Source: CALMZY01 sp052033915
GTDB lineage: Bacteria > Verrucomicrobiota > Kiritimatiellia > CAIQIC01 > JAGNIJ01
Assembly (NCBI GenBank): GCA_052033915.1
Contig: JBPOJF010000017.1
Span: 1 to 64,000, forward strand
DNA length: 64,000 nt
Direction: 5' to 3'
The position numbers and the translations under genes were made by a program. Below the pieces are notes generated by a model, which saw only the letters and a list, made by a program, of their open reading frames with translations, ran no database searches and was not told the origin of the DNA. The first letter of the stretch is position 1; each line of letters opens with the position of its first letter. Positions 43,178-50,875 of the stretch are shown here, one piece after another.

Positions 43178-44182
43178 TCACCGGAAAGTCACGACGCGGC
43201 CTGATGTTTCCGACTCGTACGCGCCCAGCGCCACGCGCATCGCTTCGAGACCGTCGCGCCCGCTGCCCAGCGGCTCGCGCCGTTCCGCCGCCGCGCTCAT
43301 AAATTCCTTCCACTCCTCTTTCCAGGAGATGTCGCCGCCGCGAAACTCGGTGATCTCGTCGCGGAACGGCCCGTCGAAATCCCGTTTTCCGGTGATCAGG
43401 CGCTCATTCCCGTAACTGGCGCCGAGGCCTTCGACGATCACGTAGCCGTCCTCCCCGAATACCTCGAAGTGGAACAGGTTTTTCCACTGCGTCAGGCTCG
43501 CGTGCAGACTGGCCATCGCCCCGCTCTTCGTCCGGAAAATCGCCATGCCGTTGTCGTCCAGCATCTGCTCCTTGAAATACTGCACGCCGGTCATGCACGC
43601 CGCCTCGACGATGTCGCCCATGAACCAGCGGAACAGGTCGATCGCATGCGTCCCCTGCTCGATGAACTGTCCGCCCGCGGCCTGTTTCGGGTCGGCGCGC
43701 CACTCCTTTTCGTAGCCCGGACGCCCGCAGATCCCGTACCGGCATCGCGCAAACAGCGCCTTGCCGATCCCGCCGCGGTCCACGATCTTCTTCGCCTCCC
43801 GGATCGCCGGGTGGTGCCGGTGGTTGAACCCGCACTTAAGGGTGCGTCCCGTCGCTTTCGCCACCCGCACCAGTTCCTCGGCCTCGGCCACGGTGCGCGT
43901 CAGGGGTTTCTCGCAAAGGACGTGCTTGCCCGCGTTCATTGCGGCCGCCCCGAGCTCGGCGTGAACGTGCGGCGGCGTGCAGAGGATCACCGCGTCGATA
44001 TCCGAGCGCTCCACGGTCCCCTTGCAATCGTCGGAGGCCTCGCACCCCATCCTGGCCGCCATCGCCCGCGCATGGTCAAGATGCAGGCTGGCGATCACCT
44101 TGAGTTCGCAACCCTGGGCCTCCTTGACCACCGGCGCGCGTCGCCGGCACTGAAGCCCCGCTCCGATGATGGCAATACGCAT
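43178..44182 (-). CDS. Gfo/Idh/MocA-family oxidoreductase
   Basis: The 334-residue protein has the Rossmann start RIAIIGAGLQCRRRAP, HVLCEKPLTRTVAEAEELV and the segment CGFNHRHHPAIREAKKIVD, followed by GYEKEWRADPKQAAGGQFIEQ and GTHAIDLFRWFMGD. It is clearly related to the gene at 53627 (shared GFNHR-HP, RYG, GYEKEWRA). It is likely a nucleotide-sugar or free-sugar dehydrogenase/reductase. It sits between the UDP-glucose-dehydrogenase-like gene and the GDP-sugar SDR. Confidence 0.9.
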   Translation of the reverse strand: MRIAIIGAGLQCRRRAPVVKEAQGCELKVIASLHLDHARAMAARMGCEASDDCKGTVERSDIDAVILCTPPHVHAELGAAAMNAGKHVLCEKPLTRTVAEAEELVRVAKATGRTLKCGFNHRHHPAIREAKKIVDRGGIGKALFARCRYGICGRPGYEKEWRADPKQAAGGQFIEQGTHAIDLFRWFMGDIVEAACMTGVQYFKEQMLDDNGMAIFRTKSGAMASLHASLTQWKNLFHFEVFGEDGYVIVEGLGASYGNERLITGKRDFDGPFRDEITEFRGGDISWKEEWKEFMSAAAERREPLGSGRDGLEAMRVALGAYESETSGRVVTFR

Positions 44183-44198
44183 GTTCGCCTCCGTTGAT

Positions 44199-45554
44199 TT
44201 ACGCTTTCCGCCCCCGCCCGATGTCCAGGTAAGTGAACCCCAGGCTTTTCAGCTTGTCCGCATCCAGCATGTTGTTGACGTCGATGATCACCGGCCGCGC
44301 CATCGCCTTTTTCACGCGCTTGAAATCCAGCTTCCGGTAATCGGCCCAGCCGGTAATCAGGACCATGGCTTGGGCTCCCTTCAACGCCTCGTACACGTCC
44401 TCGCAGAACTTGAAGCCGGTCTGGGCGGCGACCTCGCCGCGGTCGGCCATGGGATCGTGCGCGCTGACCTTCATCCCGGCCTTCAGCAGATCGCCGATGA
44501 TCTCCAGCGCGACGGAGCGGCGGAGCGTGCTGGTGTCCGGCTTGTAGGTCAGCCCAAGAACCGCCACCGGGACGTTATCGAGCTTGCCGATCGCCTTCTT
44601 CAACTTGCGGACGACCAGCCGGTTCTGAATGCGGTTCGACTCCCAGATGCCGTCGAGCATCGGCGTGTCGAGGCCGTACTGCCTGCCCAGCCCGCGAAGT
44701 GTCTGCATGTCCCGCGCCAGCGTGCCGCCGGAAAAACCCAGGCCGGGGAAGAGCATCGCCTTCCGGCCGACCCGTTCCTCCATCCGCAGGACCTCCGCGA
44801 GCCGCTTGCCGTCCGCGCCGACCTCGTCGCAGAGATTCCCGATCTCGTTCGCAAACGCCACCGACGTGGCCAGGAACGCGTTCAACGCATGCTTCGCCAT
44901 CTCCGCCGTGCGCAGGTTCACGCGCGCCCAGTTCACCTTCAACGGCGCGAGCAACTGCTCCACACGGTCCAGCGTCCGCGCGTCGTCCGCCCCGATCACA
45001 GGCATCGCCGGATCGACAAACCGGTCGATCGCCTGCCCGAGCCGCAGGTTCTCCGGGCTGTAGGCGATCCCGAACTTCACGGACGGATTCTTTTCGCGAA
45101 GGATCGCGGCGATCTGGTCGCACGTGCCGACCGGAACCTGCGCCGTGACAAACAACACGGTATCGTTTTCCAATTGCGGGGCGATTTCGGCCGCCGTCGA
45201 AAAGATCTCCGAGAGATCGCTCTGGTCCTTCTCGTCCACCGGCGTGTCGAACATGATCAGAACATCGCGAATCCCGATCACGGCATTCGCCACGTCCGTC
45301 GTGAACTTCAGCCGGCCCGACCGGGCCGCCTTCTGAAGAAGTTTGTCGAGCCCGGGCTCGAACAGCGGCGCCTTGCCGGCGTTCAGGCTCGCGACCCGCT
45401 TGCCGTCGTGATCGGCCCCGAGCACGTCGTACCCGAGATCGGCCAGACACGCCGCCGCGACCACCCCCTGGTGCCAGCAGCCGATAACCGCGATGCGCCG
45501 GCGCACCGGGGCATTGGACTGTCGGGACTCCCGCTTCTGTTTGTTCTCTGCCAT
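44199..45554 (-). CDS. UDP-glucose/GDP-mannose dehydrogenase homologue lacking the catalytic cysteine
   Basis: The 451-residue protein has all three domains of nucleotide-sugar dehydrogenases. The NAD motif is altered to VIGCWHQGVVAAACLADLGYD. Glu168 (SPENLRLG), Lys221 and Asn225 (EMAKHALNAFLATSVAFANEI) are kept. In the loop normally reading GFGGSCFPKD it has GLGFSGGTLARD (271-282), with Thr278 in place of the catalytic Cys. The C-terminal domain has LGLTYKPDTSTLRRS. Without Cys the normal two-step oxidation to a uronic acid is unlikely; it may do a one-step oxidation, epimerisation or other reaction. It is followed by a Gfo/Idh gene and preceded by an epimerase gene. Confidence 0.88.
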   Translation of the reverse strand: MAENKQKRESRQSNAPVRRRIAVIGCWHQGVVAAACLADLGYDVLGADHDGKRVASLNAGKAPLFEPGLDKLLQKAARSGRLKFTTDVANAVIGIRDVLIMFDTPVDEKDQSDLSEIFSTAAEIAPQLENDTVLFVTAQVPVGTCDQIAAILREKNPSVKFGIAYSPENLRLGQAIDRFVDPAMPVIGADDARTLDRVEQLLAPLKVNWARVNLRTAEMAKHALNAFLATSVAFANEIGNLCDEVGADGKRLAEVLRMEERVGRKAMLFPGLGFSGGTLARDMQTLRGLGRQYGLDTPMLDGIWESNRIQNRLVVRKLKKAIGKLDNVPVAVLGLTYKPDTSTLRRSVALEIIGDLLKAGMKVSAHDPMADRGEVAAQTGFKFCEDVYEALKGAQAMVLITGWADYRKLDFKRVKKAMARPVIIDVNNMLDADKLKSLGFTYLDIGRGRKA

Positions 45555-45573
45555 CGTCGTTGCTCCCGTCCGC

Positions 45574-46566
45574 CTATCCCCCGAACTCCCACTCCTCTTT
45601 CCCCATCATGCGGCGCGCGGCGATTCGCACCGCCTGGTCCGATTTCAGTTTGGCCTTCCACCCGAACCCGTTGACCCGGTCCACGGTGATGTGTACGCGC
45701 GGCTGGTCGCCCGGCCACGCCCTCTTCGTCCCTTCAATGACAATGCGCGCGTCGGGCAGGTCCATCTCTTCCTTGATGATCTGCGCGATGTCGACAACCT
45801 TCGTGATCGAATCGGCGCCCAGGTTGAAGACGTCGCAGGGCTTGTCGTCAGTCATGGGGATGCGGCGGAATCCGTACGCCATCCCCTGAATGCACTCCTC
45901 GACGAGGAAGTAGTTCTTCTCCTGCCGCCCGTCGCCCCGGATCAGCAGTTCCTTCGGGTTCTCGCGCAGTTTGCGGATGAAATCGAAGATGACCCCGTGT
46001 GTCATGCGGCCGCCGATCACGTTGCCGAACCGGTACATCCAGCCGCGGAGGCCGTACAGGTGGCAGAACGCCGAGATGAACGCCTCGCTGCCGATCTTGC
46101 CGGCCGCATAAGTCGAAACCGGCAGCAGCGGTCCGGACGACTCGGACGTGGCGACATCCGTGCAGAGTTCGCCGTACACCGCTCCCGTCGAGGAAAAAAG
46201 GATCTGCCGGATCTTCAACTGCCGCATCGCCTCCACGACATTGAACGTGCCCATGACGCAGTCGCGCAGGTCGCGACGCGGCTGTTCCGCGCCGCCGATG
46301 ATGTCCGTGTTCGCCGCAAGATGCCAGACGAGGTCGTGGTCCTTCATCTCCGCGGCAAGCCGGTCCGTGTCGAGAATGTCCGCCTGGACGAACTTGAAGT
46401 TCGGGGTCCCAATGTGCCGCTCAATGAACTCGCGGCGTCCGTTGGAAAGATTGTCGTACACCGTGACGGCATACCCATCCGCCCTCAGCATGTCCGTCAC
46501 ATGACTGCCGATGAACCCCGCGCCGCCGGTGAGGAATACCTTCTTTACATTTTCGCCAAGCAACAT
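45574..46566 (-). CDS. NAD-dependent sugar epimerase/dehydratase (GalE-like SDR)
   Basis: About 330 residues. Motifs: VFLTGGAGFIGSHVTDML, VYDNLSNGRREFI, HLAANTDIIGG, SSTGAVYGEL and the catalytic STYAAGK, with RFGNVIGGRMTHGVIFDFIRKL. The combination matches the gene at 46578 and the gene at 55490 closely in pattern, so the three are paralogues. It probably epimerises or dehydrates a nucleotide sugar. A GTG at 46572 is an alternative start. Eleven bases separate it from the upstream epimerase gene. Confidence 0.9.
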   Translation of the reverse strand: MLLGENVKKVFLTGGAGFIGSHVTDMLRADGYAVTVYDNLSNGRREFIERHIGTPNFKFVQADILDTDRLAAEMKDHDLVWHLAANTDIIGGAEQPRRDLRDCVMGTFNVVEAMRQLKIRQILFSSTGAVYGELCTDVATSESSGPLLPVSTYAAGKIGSEAFISAFCHLYGLRGWMYRFGNVIGGRMTHGVIFDFIRKLRENPKELLIRGDGRQEKNYFLVEECIQGMAYGFRRIPMTDDKPCDVFNLGADSITKVVDIAQIIKEEMDLPDARIVIEGTKRAWPGDQPRVHITVDRVNGFGWKAKLKSDQAVRIAARRMMGKEEWEFGG

Positions 46567-46577
46567 TCCCACTCCAC

Positions 46578-47552
46578 TCAGGTTTCAGGTCTCAGGTTTC
46601 CGCACTTCAAGTCCTCGATCATCGCGTCGACCGACGCGACAACCGCCTCCCGCGAATTCCGCCGGTTGCTCCACCCGCGCGCCCGGACCTTCTCGGTCGC
46701 CAGCCGGTAAACCGGCACATCCGCCTTCCAGCCGCGCGCGCCCCCGGTGAATTCGTACACAACATTCTTCAGGCCCATCCGCTCGACCACGATGTCCGCG
46801 ATCTCGCGGACGGTCAGATGGTCCTGCGAGCCCACGTTGAACACGTCGTAGCCGGCGGCCTGCCCCTTCTCCATCAGCCGGAATGCCTCCAGGACATCCT
46901 CAATGTAGATGTACGGCTTGCTCTGCGACCCGTCGCCGTAAATCAACAGGCGCTTCGGCTCCTTCGCCAGCCGCCGGATGAAGTCGTAGGCCACGCCGTG
47001 CGTCTGGTGCGGGCCGACGACGTTCGCGAACCGGAACACCGTGCCGGTCATGTCGAACATGTGGCAGTACGCGCTAATCAGCGATTCGGACGCGAGTTTC
47101 TGCGCGCCGTACGTGGAAATGGGGATCATGCGCGGATATTCCTCGGGGATGGGTTCCGGCGGAACCTCGCCGTACACGCCGCTGCCCGACGTGAACAGGA
47201 TCCGCTTCACCCCCGCCTGGCGCATGGCCTCCAGCGTGTTGTGGGTGAGAAGCGTTCCGTTCATGAAATCGATCGCCGGATCCGTCGCCGCCCTCGCGAT
47301 GTCCGAGTTCGACGCGAAGTGGTACACCACATCGTGGCCCACGATCGCCCCCGCGAGCGCGCTCCTATCCTGCGCGTCCCCCTCCACGATCCGGAGGCGC
47401 GGACTTTCAAGGCGGCCGCCGAACGCCCAGCGCCGGCCGGTGCTGAAGTTGTCGAACACCGTCACGTCCGCGTCCGTCGCGTCCAGGAGATGATTGACGA
47501 GGTGCGCCCCGATGAAGCCCGCCCCGCCGGTGATGAAGTATTTCGTTTTCAC
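46578..47552 (-). CDS. NAD-dependent sugar epimerase/dehydratase (GalE-like SDR), GTG start
   Basis: The 324-residue protein starts at GTG 47552 with GGAGG 10 bases upstream (VKTKYFITGGAGFIGAHLVN). It has VFDNFSTGRR, YHFASNSDIARAATDPAIDF, FTSGSGVYGE and STYGAQK (catalytic Tyr/Lys), then RFANVVGPHQTHGVAYDFIRRL and LIYGDGSQSKPYIYIEDV. It is a paralogue of 45574 and 55490. The last codons read through a direct repeat of CCTGA(A/G)ACCTGAG-type bases (46579-46602), so the C-terminal tail may be recently acquired. It heads the long leftward operon. Confidence 0.9.
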   Translation of the reverse strand: MKTKYFITGGAGFIGAHLVNHLLDATDADVTVFDNFSTGRRWAFGGRLESPRLRIVEGDAQDRSALAGAIVGHDVVYHFASNSDIARAATDPAIDFMNGTLLTHNTLEAMRQAGVKRILFTSGSGVYGEVPPEPIPEEYPRMIPISTYGAQKLASESLISAYCHMFDMTGTVFRFANVVGPHQTHGVAYDFIRRLAKEPKRLLIYGDGSQSKPYIYIEDVLEAFRLMEKGQAAGYDVFNVGSQDHLTVREIADIVVERMGLKNVVYEFTGGARGWKADVPVYRLATEKVRARGWSNRRNSREAVVASVDAMIEDLKCGNLRPET

Positions 47553-47576
47553 AATCGTTCCGCCTCCGGCGGATCC

Positions 47577-47622
47577 ATCCAACGCTTGGAAAAAGTTGAC
47601 GTCCATTTTCCAAGGATTGGAA
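47577..47622. repeat. Double palindrome (TTCCAA-n-TTGGAA pair), copy 2
   Basis: Two palindromes, TCCAACGCTTGGA at 47578-47590 and TTCCAAGGATTGGAA at 47608-47622, repeat the layout of copy 1 at 14658-14705. From the first TTGGAA to the end of the second palindrome both copies are 38 bases with 26 identities, nearly all in the ends. The element lies in the 297-bp divergent gap 47553-47849, which otherwise has an AT-rich stretch with TTGACA at 47726-47731 that may belong to a promoter for the gene at 47850. Confidence 0.75.
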
Positions 47623-47849
47623 GTTTTTGCGAGTCTTTTTCCTCGCCCCGCGCGAAGTCCCGGTCGAAAAATTTTTGATCGTTCGACACGCGAACAACTT
47701 TTTTTGCGTTTTGTACAAAAGTTGTTTGACAGCCGCTGAATATTTCGCAAGTTCTTCTGTTGCGCGCCTGATGCGCGTGACGTTCAGGCAAAATGTGTTC
47801 CCGAATCGGGATCGGGAAGAGGATTGACCAAACCTCCGGAGGGTCTGTC

Positions 47850-48995
47850 ATGAAGTGTCTTGTGCTCGGCGGCGGCGGAACAGTAGGGATCGCGCTTCTG
47901 TATCTCCTGAAGAAGATCGGCTGGACCGCGTGTGTGGTGGACCCCAAAAAGCCGGCACATTATACGACGCATGAGAAGCGATTGAAGGAAACCCTCCTCG
48001 ATTGGGTCGAGGAAGCGTACACCTTCGAGCAACTGGATGCCCGGTTGAATACGGATTCGTTCGACGCCGTGATCGATCTGGCGCCGTCGCTCGACAAGCC
48101 GGCGGTCCTCGCCCTCTGCGACAGACACGGCGTGTCCCTCGTGAACGCCACGATCGCAGCGAGCGGCGCGAGCGTTCCGGCCATGGCGCGGGACTTTCTC
48201 AACCGGCGTCCCGCGCTGAACAGCAGGCCGCACATCGTCGCGGCAGGCATGAATCCTGGAGCGGTCAACGCCTTCGCGGAAGAGATCATCCAGGCGAGTC
48301 AGGAGCAGCCGACGGAGATTATCTACTGGGAATACGACGACACAACCCCCCACCATGGCTCGTTTAACAAGCCGTCCATCACCTGGTGCCCCCGCGAGTC
48401 CGTGCAGGAGATCGACGACGACCCGGCTTTTGAGGTTCTGAAGAAGGACAAAATTCTGCTTCTCGCGACGCCGTTGCAGTATGAAGCGCAGGATTACCGG
48501 TCGTGCGGCGCGCCTCTGGACCAGCTCCGCGTGCCGTCCGACGGCGAAGCGCTGTTGATCGGCCACGAGGAATGCGTCTTCATGGGATGGCGGCACGACA
48601 CCGCGTGCAAGTTCATCTACGGATTCCACCCCGAGAACATGGCGCTCATGCGCAAGGCCCGAGGCAACCTGAAGTTCAACCTTCTGCGGCAGGCGAAGGA
48701 CGCCCCTCTGCGCGGCGGGGACGTCGTCGGCGTGTCGTGCCGTTTCAACGGACTCTGGCGCGGGGCCTACTGCCACCTCGACAACACATCGGCCACCCCG
48801 CTGGACAGCAACGCGACCAGTATTCTCGTGGCTTCCGGGATTGCCGCGGGGATGATCCTGCTGAAGAACAACCAGGTCGCGCCCGGCGTCCACTTGACGC
48901 ACGAACTGGAAGATTACGTTCCGGCGTTCCGCTCGCTGCTCCCCGTGTACGACTACGAGATGTCGGCCGAGGAGTTGGAGGAAGCCCTGTCCTGA
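47850..48995 (+). CDS. Saccharopine-dehydrogenase/homospermidine-synthase-like oxidoreductase
   Basis: The 381-residue protein starts at ATG 47850 with GGAGG 7-8 bases upstream. It has a Rossmann start CLVLGGGGTVGIALLYLLKK, DAVIDLAPSLDKPAVLALC and HIVAAGMNPGAVNAFAEEII, a motif shared with saccharopine dehydrogenase and homospermidine synthase families (the G-x-NPG loop). IYWEYDDTTPHHGSFNKPSITWCP is also homospermidine-synthase-like. The substrate is unknown; polyamine or an amino-sugar imine reduction are options. It lies alone on the + strand inside the polysaccharide locus. Confidence 0.75.
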   Translation: MKCLVLGGGGTVGIALLYLLKKIGWTACVVDPKKPAHYTTHEKRLKETLLDWVEEAYTFEQLDARLNTDSFDAVIDLAPSLDKPAVLALCDRHGVSLVNATIAASGASVPAMARDFLNRRPALNSRPHIVAAGMNPGAVNAFAEEIIQASQEQPTEIIYWEYDDTTPHHGSFNKPSITWCPRESVQEIDDDPAFEVLKKDKILLLATPLQYEAQDYRSCGAPLDQLRVPSDGEALLIGHEECVFMGWRHDTACKFIYGFHPENMALMRKARGNLKFNLLRQAKDAPLRGGDVVGVSCRFNGLWRGAYCHLDNTSATPLDSNATSILVASGIAAGMILLKNNQVAPGVHLTHELEDYVPAFRSLLPVYDYEMSAEELEEALS

Positions 48996-49007
48996 CTGCG
49001 CCGCGCG

Positions 49008-50039
49008 TCACACGCGGTCGAAGTCGTCGAACGAGGTCATGTCGCTGACCACCTTGGAGCCCTGAAGGGTCGGGAAGAAGCTCACCCGAGGCATGTTGTG
49101 CTTCAGCATGAACGCGTCGAGCCGGCGGCCCTTGCTCGGACAGTACAGCATCAGGAACCCGCCGCCGCCCGCGCCGATGATCTTGCCGCCCAGGACGCCG
49201 AAGTCCTTGCGGACCTTATCGTAGAGCTGGTCGAGCATGGACAGGCTGATGGCGGCGGACATCTTGCGCTTGAATTCCCAATGCTTGTGCATGAGACGCG
49301 CGAACTCGTCGAGGTCGCGCTGTTCAAACGCCTTCTGGATCTTCCGGCCGATTTCCTTGATGTTCAGAAGGCAGTCGACGACGCGCTTGTGATCCACGCT
49401 CTTCTTCTCGCGGGCCGCCGAATCCTGGTTCTTCAGCACGGCCGTCGCCGAGCGCTGGACGCCCGTGTAGTACATGCGCGCCTTGCTCACCAACTCGTTC
49501 GCCATCGGGAAATCCACGCTTACGGAACCGACCTTCACCTTGCCCTTTTTGTCGATGTCCAGCGTCCGGAACCCGCCGAACGCGGCGATATACTGGTCCT
49601 GCTTGCCCACCGGCTCCTTCAGGATGTTCATCTCGATGCGGCAGGCCTCTTCGGCGATATCGAGGAGCGACGCAGGCTCGCTCTTGTACGCGCGGATCGC
49701 GGTGAGCAGGCCGACGAGGTACGAGCCGGACGAACCGAGCCCGCTGCGCGCCGGCATGTCCGCGATGCTGGTCAGCTCGATGTTCTCGTTCATTCCATGA
49801 AGCCGCAACGCCTCGCGCGCGAGCGGATGCTTGATCTCCTTCACGGAATCCACGGTCTCCACCTGGCTGTACCGGATGACGATCTTGCGGTCGGCCACGG
49901 AGCGGCGGTTCAGCGCGATGAACATGTACTTGTTGATCGCCATCGTGAACACGTACCCGCCGTGCTGCTCGTAGAAGGAAGGGAGATCGGTGCCGCCGCC
50001 GCCCAAAGTGATTCGGAAAGGTGTCCTGGTGATAATCAT
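49008..50039 (-). CDS. GHMP-family sugar kinase, D-glycero-D-manno-heptose 7-phosphate kinase-like (HddA)
   Basis: The 343-residue protein has the GHMP motifs: ITRTPFRITLGGGGTDLPSFYEQHGG at the start (written in part), the ATP loop MPARSGLGSSGSYLVGLL and the C-terminal GGKIIGAGGGGFLMLY. This branch includes HddA and fucose/heptose kinases that phosphorylate C1. The neighbouring transaldolase-like and GmhA-like genes favour heptose 7-phosphate as substrate. The IR element at 50056-50128 separates it from the transaldolase gene upstream. Confidence 0.9.
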   Translation of the reverse strand: MIITRTPFRITLGGGGTDLPSFYEQHGGYVFTMAINKYMFIALNRRSVADRKIVIRYSQVETVDSVKEIKHPLAREALRLHGMNENIELTSIADMPARSGLGSSGSYLVGLLTAIRAYKSEPASLLDIAEEACRIEMNILKEPVGKQDQYIAAFGGFRTLDIDKKGKVKVGSVSVDFPMANELVSKARMYYTGVQRSATAVLKNQDSAAREKKSVDHKRVVDCLLNIKEIGRKIQKAFEQRDLDEFARLMHKHWEFKRKMSAAISLSMLDQLYDKVRKDFGVLGGKIIGAGGGGFLMLYCPSKGRRLDAFMLKHNMPRVSFFPTLQGSKVVSDMTSFDDFDRV

Positions 50040-50055
50040 CGAATCCTCTTTTCTT

Positions 50056-50128
50056 AACCGCGAATAGACACGAATTCACACGAATTTAAAACCCGTTCAT
50101 TCGTGTCGATTCGTGTCCATTCGCGGTT
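50056..50128. repeat. Large inverted repeat built from CACGAAT / ATTCGTG units
   Basis: The left arm AACCGCGAATAGACACGAAT with CACACGAATT and the right arm ATTCGTGTC, ATTCGTGTCC and ATTCGCGGTT form a long imperfect hairpin of about 30 bp per arm. It fills the gap between the kinase and transaldolase genes. Similar CGCGAAT-GACACGAAT intergenic repeats are, to my knowledge, scattered in many environmental bacterial genomes; their role is unclear. Confidence 0.85.
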
Positions 50129-50137
50129 CATCTTCCA

Positions 50138-50875
50138 TTAAATCTTAAAACCACTCTTCCGGGCGTCGTTGTAGAACATCTTCACGGTATCGAGCGAAAA
50201 GTCTTCCAGGTTCCTGCCGAAATTCTTCGCCTTGGCCAGGAGGTCGGGCGTGACGGTGATGATATCGCAGCCGATCGCGTCCGCCTGGATGATGTTCAGC
50301 GCCTCGCGCGGGCTGGCCCACAGCAGTTCCGCCTTCGGCAGGGCATCGAGGATGCCCCGCGACTCGATCATCAGCGGAATGGGATCGCGGCCCGTGTCGG
50401 CGATCCGGCCCGCGAACACGGACACGATCGCGGGCGCCTTCGGATTGAGCGCGGCGGCGACCTCCTCGACCTGCCGCAGGGACAGGATCGCCGTAACGTT
50501 CAGCTTCAGGCCCTGGCGCGCGAGGTCTTGGATCAACGGCGCGGCCGATTTCCGCTCCGTGTTCGTCACCGGGATCTTGACGTACACGTTGTCCGCAAGC
50601 GCGGCGAGTTTCAGCGCCTGCTCGCGCATCTCGCCGAAGTCGTCCGAAAACACCTCGAACGAAACGGACAGATCCTTGACCACGCGCAGAACTTCCTCGG
50701 CGAACACGAGATAGTTGGTGATGCCCGCCTTGGCCATCAGCGTCGGATTGGTCGTGAACCCCTTGACGACGCCTTTGTTGTACGCCTCGATGATGGAATC
50801 GAGGTCGGCGCCGTCGGAAAAAATCTTGATGCGGAGGTTCTGCAACGATGGAACGTGATCGGTGGCTTTCATCAT
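50138..50875 (-). CDS. Transaldolase-family protein (short, FSA/TalC-like)
   Basis: The 245-residue TIM-barrel protein has KIFSDGADLDSIIEAYNKG, GFTTNPTLMAK, the Schiff-base Lys100 in NVYVKIPVTN, LNVTAILSLRQV and VSVFAGRIADTGRD. These are transaldolase/fructose-6-phosphate aldolase motifs. It overlaps the SIS-domain gene by ATGA (50872-50875). Transaldolases form sedoheptulose 7-phosphate, the substrate of GmhA; that link, drawn from gene order, suggests it feeds heptose synthesis. The open frame upstream of 50875 is antisense-like and not used. Confidence 0.9.
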   Translation of the reverse strand: MMKATDHVPSLQNLRIKIFSDGADLDSIIEAYNKGVVKGFTTNPTLMAKAGITNYLVFAEEVLRVVKDLSVSFEVFSDDFGEMREQALKLAALADNVYVKIPVTNTERKSAAPLIQDLARQGLKLNVTAILSLRQVEEVAAALNPKAPAIVSVFAGRIADTGRDPIPLMIESRGILDALPKAELLWASPREALNIIQADAIGCDIITVTPDLLAKAKNFGRNLEDFSLDTVKMFYNDARKSGFKI

